DNA of 15,579 bases from an uncultured Treponema sp. (lineage in GTDB: Bacteria > Spirochaetota > Spirochaetia > Treponematales > Treponemataceae). Below are positions 1 to 5,657 of the stretch, piece after piece. The DNA is taken from NCBI GenBank assembly GCA_905236465.1, contig CAJOQA010000226.1, forward strand, positions 1 through 15,579, written 5' to 3'. Below the pieces are notes generated by a model. It was not told the DNA's origin. It did no database searches and saw nothing but the letters and a program-made list of their open reading frames with translations. The stretch's first letter is position 1, and every line of letters starts with the position of its first letter. Made by a program: the position numbers and the translations under genes.

Positions 1-452
1 GTAACCTTAGCCTGACCGGTAACAATCGGATATGTTTCTTCTATTGATTTACCAGAGGTAGTGACATCTTCTATGATAACGATTCTGTCTCCATCCTGAA
101 TAGCAGAACCTAACAAATTTCCCTTATCAGCCCCGTGATCTTTTGCTTCTTTGCGGTTAGAGCAATAGCGGATTTCTTTTCCGTAAAGACGGCTGTAGGC
201 AATTACAGTTGCGACGCTCAAAGGAATTCCCTTGTAAGCAGGTCCAAAAAGGAGGTCAAAATCATCACCAAAGTTTGCGTGTATTGCCTTTGCATAAAAT
301 TCGCCCAGTTTCATAAGCTGAGAGCCAGTTACATAAGCCCCCGCATTCATAAAAAAAGGCGACTGCCTTCCGCTCTTAAGGGTAAAGGAACCAAACTTAA
401 GGGCCTTACATTCAACCATAAAATCAATAAATTCTTTCTTGTAGTCTTCCAT
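1..452 (-). CDS. pyrE: orotate phosphoribosyltransferase, 5' part (3' end outside window)
   Basis: Joins orotate to PRPP to give OMP, the fifth step of de novo pyrimidine synthesis, in the cytosol. The first 150 residues are visible. Residues 26-33 (KSGRQSPF) are the family's N-terminal orotate-binding segment, GPAYKGIPL (70-78) follows, NRKEAKDHG (99-107) is the flexible catalytic loop with its Lys and His, and IIEDVTTSGKS (126-136) is the PRPP-binding loop, so the core active site is intact. The family is usually about 210-225 residues, so roughly the last third lies beyond base 1. The ATG at 452-450 has no Shine-Dalgarno site. A promoter-like pair ends 8 nt before it, suggesting a leaderless or nearly leaderless message. 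The gene diverges from the TPR gene at 536. Confidence 0.95.
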   Translation of the reverse strand, partial: MEDYKKEFIDFMVECKALKFGSFTLKSGRQSPFFMNAGAYVTGSQLMKLGEFYAKAIHANFGDDFDLLFGPAYKGIPLSVATVIAYSRLYGKEIRYCSNRKEAKDHGADKGNLLGSAIQDGDRIVIIEDVTTSGKSIEETYPIVTGQAKV

Positions 453-460
453 AAAAATAT

Positions 461-489
461 ATCTTAGCTGATTTTATATTTTTTGGCAA
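461..489 (-). promoter_or_regulatory. predicted sigma70-type promoter of pyrE
   Basis: On the minus strand TTGCCA (489-484), a 17-nt spacer, and TAAGAT (466-461). The -10 box ends 8 nt before the pyrE ATG, so transcription would begin at or within a few bases of the start codon. Assigned by eye from the consensus and from its position in a 5'-to-5' intergenic region. Confidence 0.45.
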
Positions 490-500
490 ACCTCAATCCA

Positions 501-529
501 TTGACACTGAATTTAAAAGAAGTTAAACT
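501..529 (+). promoter_or_regulatory. predicted sigma70-type promoter of the TPR gene
   Basis: TTGACA (501-506, perfect -35 consensus), a 17-nt spacer, and TAAACT (524-529). Six bases separate the -10 box from the ATG at 536, so the transcript is predicted to be leaderless. The -10 box lies inside the palindrome at 517-533, which could therefore be an operator. Confidence 0.5.
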
Positions 530-533
530 TCTT
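517..533. repeat. 17-bp palindrome over the -10 region
   Basis: AAGAAGTT and AACTTCTT are perfect 8-bp inverted arms around a single A. The element ends 2 nt before the ATG of the TPR gene and covers its predicted -10 box, the position of a repressor operator. No regulator is identified. Confidence 0.5.
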
Positions 534-535
534 CT

Positions 536-1255
536 ATGTCTTATATAATTGCCTTCCTACCCTATATCCTTCAGCTTTCACTTATTATTCATATAATAAA
601 AAATAGAAAACCCTTCCTTTGGCTTTGGCTGATTGTATTTCTTCCCTACATCGGGGGCTTGGTCTACCTGTTGCTTGAAGTACTGCCAGAACTTTTGTCC
701 TCTAATTCAGTGCGCAACTTAGGGCAGGCAATAGACCATGCAGTGAACCCTTCAAAAAAAATCCTTGAGCTGGAAGGCTTAGTAAAAAGGCAGGAAACCA
801 TAGCTAACAAAACCCTGCTTGCTGATGCCTATTATGATGACAACCGCTTTGAAGAAGCCTTAACGTTATATCAGTCCTGCTTAACCGGCCCTTATTCACA
901 AGACGAAGAATTACTATTCAAAAAGATAAAAGTTCTCCTTGCCTTAGACAAAAGGGATGAAGCAAAAGAAGAGCTTAAAGCCTTTAAGCAGAAGTACGAG
1001 CTTAAAAATTCAGAGCAAGTTCTATTGGATTTGAACCTAAATGAGGATTTTGAAAAGATTCAAGATATATTTTTCAATTCAAACAATTTTCAGGCAGGTT
1101 ACTATTGCGCAAAGCATTTTCAGCAACTGGGCGAAAGTGAAAAAGTTGAGACCATAATAAATGAAATGGAAGATAACTTAAAGCAGTATAAGTATTTAAA
1201 GAAAACGGACAATTACATTTGGTATAAAAAGGCTAAGGGGCTAGTGCATAACTAA
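536..1255 (+). CDS. membrane-anchored tetratricopeptide-repeat protein, PLDc_N-like N-terminus
   Basis: A 239-residue protein with two hydrophobic helices at the N-terminus (about 3-21 and 27-48) joined by a short KNRK turn. This is the layout of the small PLDc_N/phospholipase_D-nuclease N-terminal module (NRKPFLWLWLIVFLPYIGGL), here with no nuclease behind it. From about residue 75 the chain is helical and charged, with TPR-like repeats (LLADAYYDDNRFEEALTLYQ near 95-114, and another around 125-150). The positive inter-helix loop suggests both termini face out, but this is not certain. It likely serves as a scaffold; no substrate is indicated. There is no Shine-Dalgarno site; the ATG sits 6 nt after the predicted -10 box. 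A diguanylate cyclase gene follows after 36 nt, possibly cotranscribed. Confidence 0.8.
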   Translation: MSYIIAFLPYILQLSLIIHIIKNRKPFLWLWLIVFLPYIGGLVYLLLEVLPELLSSNSVRNLGQAIDHAVNPSKKILELEGLVKRQETIANKTLLADAYYDDNRFEEALTLYQSCLTGPYSQDEELLFKKIKVLLALDKRDEAKEELKAFKQKYELKNSEQVLLDLNLNEDFEKIQDIFFNSNNFQAGYYCAKHFQQLGESEKVETIINEMEDNLKQYKYLKKTDNYIWYKKAKGLVHN

Positions 1256-1270
1256 GTAGATTTTTGCTAG

Positions 1271-1287
1271 TATTTTATGATAAAATA
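1271..1287. repeat. 17-bp palindrome before the GGDEF gene
   Basis: TATTTTAT and ATAAAATA are perfect 8-bp arms around a single G, ending 4 nt before the ATG at 1292. It has the same geometry as the palindrome before the TPR gene but an unrelated, all-A/T arm sequence. It contains TATGAT (1276-1281), a good -10 match, but I found no convincing -35 box. It could be an operator or a chance AT-rich symmetry. Confidence 0.35.
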
Positions 1288-1291
1288 AGAT

Positions 1292-2455
1292 ATGGGATTT
1301 AAAGACTTTTATCTTGTAATAAATTTCATGTGCATTTTCCTTTTACTTTGGACAATATTTAAGACTGTTCAAAGTGGAGATAAGCAGGTACACAATGTTA
1401 TGTTTTCTCACCTGCTTATGTGTACTCAGTTTGTGCTTATATGTGAAATCCTTTGGGTATTTGTTGAAGGTGAAAGTTTTTTTCTGGCATATTACTTAAA
1501 CTGTCTTTCCAATATTTTAATCCAATGCCTTAGTGCAATAATAGGCTACTATTGGCTCTTATACACACTTTGCGAAGGGGAAACAAAAAAATGGATTACA
1601 AAGCAAAAATCTTTTCTTATCTTTTTACCAGCCCTTATCGTCTGCCTAATGGCCCTGTGCTCACCAATAACAGGTTGGCTCTTTGCAATAGAAAAAAGAA
1701 CTAATGCCTTTTCATACGGAAACTTAAACATAATCAAAGTTTTAATTGTTTACTCATACTTTTTTATAGCTTCCCTCATAATCTTTGCAAACATAATAAA
1801 TAGGAATATCATTAAAGAAAAGCTAGAAATTGTTGGGAAACTGAGTTGCATACTAATTCCCCTGATAGCCATGCTCCATTATTTGTATAACCCCCAAGTT
1901 CCAGTGGTGTGGCAATCGATAACAATCATCCTTTTAATCTCCCATAGCAACATACTTGACAAAACAATATACACGGACGGACTTACAGGCTTAAACAATA
2001 GGAAGGAATTTAACAAATATCTTGATTCTGTCTTAAAAAATCTACCTTCCCAGCCTAATCACGCCTATCTTTTTATGATAGACATAGATCTCTTTAAAAA
2101 AATAAACGATACCTTTGGCCACATAGAAGGAGACAACGCCATAGTTACGACGGCACAAACCTTAAAAGATACAGTAAAAGAAGAAAAGGCCTTTGTCTGC
2201 AGGTACGGGGGAGATGAATTTGCCCTGATATTCCCTAACTTGAACCGCTACAAGGCACAGGCAATTCAAGATGAGCTATACAAGGCTTTTACCCTATATA
2301 ATGAGCTTTCGCTTACAAAGTATTCAATAAATATAAGTGTCGGCTTTGCTGCAGCCCTACCAGGAGTTACAGACACCCCTTCAAATCTTATAAAGGCTGC
2401 AGACAAAATGCTTTACGAAGAAAAACAGGCCCACCATGCAAGGTATTCTGTTTAG
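1292..2455 (+). CDS. membrane diguanylate cyclase (GGDEF domain)
   Basis: Predicted to make cyclic di-GMP from two GTP at the inner membrane. The first ~225 of 387 residues form about seven hydrophobic segments, a 7TM-type sensory module I cannot match to a named family. The catalytic domain begins at TDGLTGLNNRKEF, continues with MIDIDLFKKINDTFGH (metal- and guanine-binding region) and has an intact RYGGDEF signature, with GGDEF at residues 306-310. The C-terminal AADKMLYEEKQ helix is typical, so the enzyme should be active. The position of the inhibitory RxxD site, five residues before GGDEF, reads EEKA, so product feedback through the I-site is probably absent. No EAL domain is present. 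The ATG has no clear Shine-Dalgarno site. The stop codon is only 3 bp from the convergent pncB stop. Confidence 0.93.
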   Translation: MGFKDFYLVINFMCIFLLLWTIFKTVQSGDKQVHNVMFSHLLMCTQFVLICEILWVFVEGESFFLAYYLNCLSNILIQCLSAIIGYYWLLYTLCEGETKKWITKQKSFLIFLPALIVCLMALCSPITGWLFAIEKRTNAFSYGNLNIIKVLIVYSYFFIASLIIFANIINRNIIKEKLEIVGKLSCILIPLIAMLHYLYNPQVPVVWQSITIILLISHSNILDKTIYTDGLTGLNNRKEFNKYLDSVLKNLPSQPNHAYLFMIDIDLFKKINDTFGHIEGDNAIVTTAQTLKDTVKEEKAFVCRYGGDEFALIFPNLNRYKAQAIQDELYKAFTLYNELSLTKYSINISVGFAAALPGVTDTPSNLIKAADKMLYEEKQAHHARYSV

Positions 2456-2458
2456 CCC

Positions 2459-3685
2459 TTACATCTCCGCGTGGTCCAACCTCCACTGTATTGCCCTTTT
2501 TAAGTAATCTATGTAGGCAGGGTCCTTACACATATTTTTTCCTTCTACATCAGACAACTTTGCTACAGGCCCATAGTTACATTCTGTAACTTTCATAACA
2601 ATGTTTAAGGCAGGGACACAAGTATCATTTGCAATGAAGGTACCTATTCCAAAAGCAACCTTTGCTTTATCCTTAAAGTATTCGTAAAGTGCACTTGCCT
2701 TTTCAAAGTCCAAACTGTCGCTAAAAAGCAAAGTCTTAGACTTAGGGTCTATTCCCAAAGATTCATAGTGGGCTATCATCTTTTCTCCCCACTTGTAGGG
2801 ATCCCCAGAATCATGGCGGACACCGCTAAAAAGAGTGGCATACGTTTTGCGGAAGTCCTTGCAAAAGGCATCAGTTCCTATTGTATCGGTAAGCGCAATC
2901 CCATTCAGAACGCCATACTCGTTTATCCAAGATTCCAGCATATACCAGTTGGAATAAGCGGGATTGTGCTTGCGGTTTCCCTGCCCTACACATTGGACAT
3001 ATTCGTGTGCCATAGTTCCCACAGGTTTTATCCCTAACTTTTTTGCTAAGTAAACGTTGCTTGTGCCAACAAAAGTCGAATCCTTAAAGCCACTCTCTTT
3101 TTCTGCCTGCACAATCTTCTTAATCACAAGTTCCTGGGCCTCCCCGCTAAGCCGCCTTCTAAGCCCAAATTCAGAAAAGGCTCCTAGCTTAAAGGTTCCG
3201 TCTACTAAAGCTACAACCTTTTTATCAGCTTTTTCACAGAAACTCTTAAACAGAGTGTCGTAGTCGTGGGTCATGCGGAAGTAAACTTCATTGACAATAG
3301 CAAGGGTTGGGATTTCATAAAAAGAAGTATTAGTCCAAGTTCCAGAAGTTTCTATAGAAAGACCACAGCCATCTTCTGTGTGTTTAATAGAAAACTCTTC
3401 ATAGCGGGGGTGCCAAAGCCTAAGAAAGTCAACGTAATTGCGCTTTATCCATTCTATGCCCTTAAGATAATCCAACTCATCTTCGGTAAAATGCAAGGAG
3501 CAGTAAGCCTTTATTTGCTCTTGAATCTCTTCTACCATCTCTTTGGTAAAAAATACATCCTTATTTCGGCATTTAAAATCCCAATTTGTCATATAGCTTG
3601 GAAACTGATGAAATATAGCTTGCCCCATGCTGAATTTATACATATCAGTTTCTAAAAGACTGGTGATAATAGCTTTTAGTTTCAC
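2459..3685 (-). CDS. pncB: nicotinate phosphoribosyltransferase
   Basis: Converts nicotinate and PRPP (with ATP) to nicotinate mononucleotide, the entry step of NAD salvage (Preiss-Handler pathway). The 408-residue length is normal for the PncB family. Recognisable blocks are the N-terminal LLETDMYKFSMGQAIF, the VDGTFKLGAFSEFGLRRR stretch (161-178), GTMAHEYVQ with His227 as the candidate phosphorylated histidine, SGVRHDSGDPYKWGEK (287-302) and FGIGTFIANDT (345-355) at the phosphate-binding end. The start is GTG at 3685-3683, supported by AAGGAG six bases upstream, which overlaps the stop codon region of the upstream DJ-1 gene. The intergenic gap is 10 nt, so the two genes are almost certainly cotranscribed and translationally close. 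Confidence 0.95.
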   Translation of the reverse strand: MKLKAIITSLLETDMYKFSMGQAIFHQFPSYMTNWDFKCRNKDVFFTKEMVEEIQEQIKAYCSLHFTEDELDYLKGIEWIKRNYVDFLRLWHPRYEEFSIKHTEDGCGLSIETSGTWTNTSFYEIPTLAIVNEVYFRMTHDYDTLFKSFCEKADKKVVALVDGTFKLGAFSEFGLRRRLSGEAQELVIKKIVQAEKESGFKDSTFVGTSNVYLAKKLGIKPVGTMAHEYVQCVGQGNRKHNPAYSNWYMLESWINEYGVLNGIALTDTIGTDAFCKDFRKTYATLFSGVRHDSGDPYKWGEKMIAHYESLGIDPKSKTLLFSDSLDFEKASALYEYFKDKAKVAFGIGTFIANDTCVPALNIVMKVTECNYGPVAKLSDVEGKNMCKDPAYIDYLKRAIQWRLDHAEM

Positions 3686-3695
3686 ACTTTTCTCC

Positions 3696-4265
3696 TTAAC
3701 GCTGGCAGCTGCCTTTCTTTATTTTTTCATAGCTTTCATTTCCGCATAAAGTCTTTACTATTTCCATGCTGAACTCTTCAGCGGCCCCAGGTCCCCTGCC
3801 TGTTATTAAAGTCCCATCATGCACAAAGGAAATTCCTTCCTGATAGCCCGCTTCGCTTTCCTTTCCTGCCTGACTTTGCATTCCAGGGTAGCAAGTCCAC
3901 TTATGCCCTGCAAGAAGGTTACACTTACTAAGGACTAGGGCAGGAGCCGCACAGATTGCGCAAACTAATTTTTTATCCTTATACATTTCACCAATAAGTT
4001 TAAGGGCAGCATCAGATGCAGCTATATTTGTTGTACCAGGCATTCCACCAGGGACAACTATTGCATCAGGCAAGGCTCCTCCTGCACTTAAAAAAGAATC
4101 TAGGGTCATATCTGTATTTACACTTACCCCATGAGAACAAGTGACGGTTCTACTAGGACTTACAGAACAAAGGGTCACATCAAGATTGGCCCTGCGCAGA
4201 TAATCAACGGGTGTTAAAACTTCAATTTCCTCACTTCCATCCGCTATTAAGACAAGAACTTTCAT
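3696..4265 (-). CDS. DJ-1/PfpI family protein (YajL/ThiJ-like)
   Basis: A 189-residue class I glutamine-amidotransferase-fold protein of the DJ-1 subfamily. The N-terminal KVLVLIADGSEEIEVLTPVD matches DJ-1; Glu15 is the residue that tunes the nucleophile. The nucleophilic elbow is VCAICAAPALVL with Cys105. The GGMPGTTN segment (73-80) and a C-terminal ITGRGPG (154-160) are also typical. Family members have been reported as glyoxalase III, redox chaperones or protein/nucleotide deglycases, so the exact activity is open. The ATG at 4265 is preceded by GGAGG 11 nt upstream. It is the first gene of the pair with pncB, which hints at a metabolic or oxidative-stress link to NAD. A perfect TATAAT lies in the intergenic region upstream. 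Confidence 0.88.
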   Translation of the reverse strand: MKVLVLIADGSEEIEVLTPVDYLRRANLDVTLCSVSPSRTVTCSHGVSVNTDMTLDSFLSAGGALPDAIVVPGGMPGTTNIAASDAALKLIGEMYKDKKLVCAICAAPALVLSKCNLLAGHKWTCYPGMQSQAGKESEAGYQEGISFVHDGTLITGRGPGAAEEFSMEIVKTLCGNESYEKIKKGSCQR

Positions 4266-4353
4266 TTTAATACTATCCTCCTATTTTTTTGCAACAATTC
4301 AGCATTATTCGGGCAGCAAGTTTTTCTAAAAATTGAATTCCATGTGCCACTAG

Positions 4354-4382
4354 TTGAAATTATACTCTCAATAAAGTAAAAT
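4354..4382 (+). promoter_or_regulatory. predicted promoter of the response-regulator/kinase operon
   Basis: TTGAAA (4354-4359), a 17-nt spacer, and TAAAAT (4377-4382), ending 7 nt before the ATG at 4390. The start site would coincide with the start codon and no Shine-Dalgarno site is present, so a leaderless transcript is predicted. Confidence 0.5.
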
Positions 4383-4387
4383 ATCTA
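4359..4387 (-). promoter_or_regulatory. predicted promoter of the DJ-1 - pncB pair
   Basis: On the minus strand TAGATA (4387-4382), a 17-nt spacer, and a perfect TATAAT (4364-4359). Transcription would start near 4352, giving a leader of roughly 87 nt before the ATG at 4265. It occupies nearly the same bases as the promoter for the opposite gene. Confidence 0.45.
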
Positions 4388-4389
4388 GC

Positions 4390-5634
4390 ATGAAACTAGT
4401 ACTCCTGATCGACGCATCGCCCATGTTCCGAGAATTCCTCAAAGGGAAATTACTTGCAGAACAAGTCAATGTAGAAACTGCTGTTGGCAATAGGGATGCC
4501 TACACAAAGATGATAACAACTCTACCAGACCTTGTTATCATTGATGTTCAAGAGAACATGGACAATCTTCAGGAATTTCTTGCAAAAAAATGCGATGACC
4601 CCAACGCAAAAAAAATACCAATCATAATAAGCGGTCCTCAGGTTCCAAGAACCCAGGTTGCAACCCTTGCCAAGTTTGCGGTAGTAAAATATTTTACTAA
4701 ACCCATAAAATTTGATGTTTTCTTTGAATCAATAGGCAAAATCCTGCACACAAACTTTGCCATGGACACTACTCCTAGCATTTTGGAAATGCACGTAAAC
4801 GGCTCAATAATTTTTATGGAGATTGCCCAGGGGTTAAACAGGGAAAAACTCTTTTTAGTAAAGTACAAGCTAAACGAACTTATAGAAAACAACAACATTC
4901 ACGAACCAAAACTAGTCATAATGATGACAAACCTTAAATTAACATTTATAGATGGTTCTAACCTAGAGTTGCTGTTTGACAATATAATCGCAACAGAAAA
5001 AATCAAACTAAAAAATATAAAAATACTTTCTTTTGATCAATTTACCAGGGAACTTATAGACGGCCACCCCCAATATAGCGGTATTGAGATAGCTGACAAC
5101 CTAAATGACGTGCTTAATTCCCTTGTAGACAGCACAAGGGCTGTCAATATGGGGGAATTAATTTCAGCTAAGATTCTTACGAGCGACAGCAAAAGCAATC
5201 AGGACGGCTCCCTTGAAATGAGATTCCAGCAGGACGCTCTTGAAAAGCTAGAGGATATAGAAGAAATTGGTAACGTTCTTAAAATTGCAGTTATAGACGA
5301 TGACCTTATAATCCGAAAGCTAGTGGAAAACGCTTTTAAACAGGCTGGTGTAGAAACAGAACTTTTTGCTTCTGGCTTGGAATTTGTAAAGTCATTAGAT
5401 ACAAAGGAATTTGACCTTATTATTCTTGATATTTTTATACCGGATATGAATGGCTTGGACATTTTAAGGACTATTCAATCCAAGCAAATTACAACACCGG
5501 TTATAATATACTCGCAGGCAACACAAAAAGATGCCGTTATAAAAGCCCTCAGCTTAGGGGCAAAAAGCTACTTGGTTAAGCCTTTAAAACCTGAAGTCCT
5601 TGTAACAAAGGCTATGGAGACAATTCATTCTTAA
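4390..5634 (+). CDS. response regulator: receiver - STAS-like - receiver
   Basis: A 414-residue cytosolic protein with no DNA-binding or enzymatic output. Residues 1-120 are a receiver domain with Asp52 at the phosphorylation site, Ser81 and Lys104 in place, but only one acid (Asp8, then Ala9) where two normally bind Mg2+. Residues about 130-248 alternate strands and helices as a STAS/anti-anti-sigma domain does, with FIDGSNLELL (187-195 region) at the position of the usual IDSSGL motif; this is a fold-level guess. After a charged linker (250-296), residues 297-414 are a canonical receiver with Asp303/304, Asp347, Ser375 and Lys397. The partner is probably the hybrid kinase encoded 23 nt downstream, and phosphorylation could control binding by the central domain. 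No Shine-Dalgarno site precedes the ATG. Confidence 0.87.
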   Translation: MKLVLLIDASPMFREFLKGKLLAEQVNVETAVGNRDAYTKMITTLPDLVIIDVQENMDNLQEFLAKKCDDPNAKKIPIIISGPQVPRTQVATLAKFAVVKYFTKPIKFDVFFESIGKILHTNFAMDTTPSILEMHVNGSIIFMEIAQGLNREKLFLVKYKLNELIENNNIHEPKLVIMMTNLKLTFIDGSNLELLFDNIIATEKIKLKNIKILSFDQFTRELIDGHPQYSGIEIADNLNDVLNSLVDSTRAVNMGELISAKILTSDSKSNQDGSLEMRFQQDALEKLEDIEEIGNVLKIAVIDDDLIIRKLVENAFKQAGVETELFASGLEFVKSLDTKEFDLIILDIFIPDMNGLDILRTIQSKQITTPVIIYSQATQKDAVIKALSLGAKSYLVKPLKPEVLVTKAMETIHS

Positions 5635-5657
5635 GGAAAAAAGGAGAGGAATTTTTT

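Noticed and set aside
135..467. Open frame of 110 codons on the plus strand
   Set aside because: It lies antisense to pyrE, which has clear family motifs; the translated sequence shows no domain.
1264..1291. TTGCTA-N16-TAAGAT as a promoter for the GGDEF gene
   Set aside because: The -10 box would touch the ATG, placing the start of transcription inside the coding region.
3266..3655. 129-codon plus-strand frame
   Set aside because: Antisense shadow of pncB; no ribosome site or recognisable motif.
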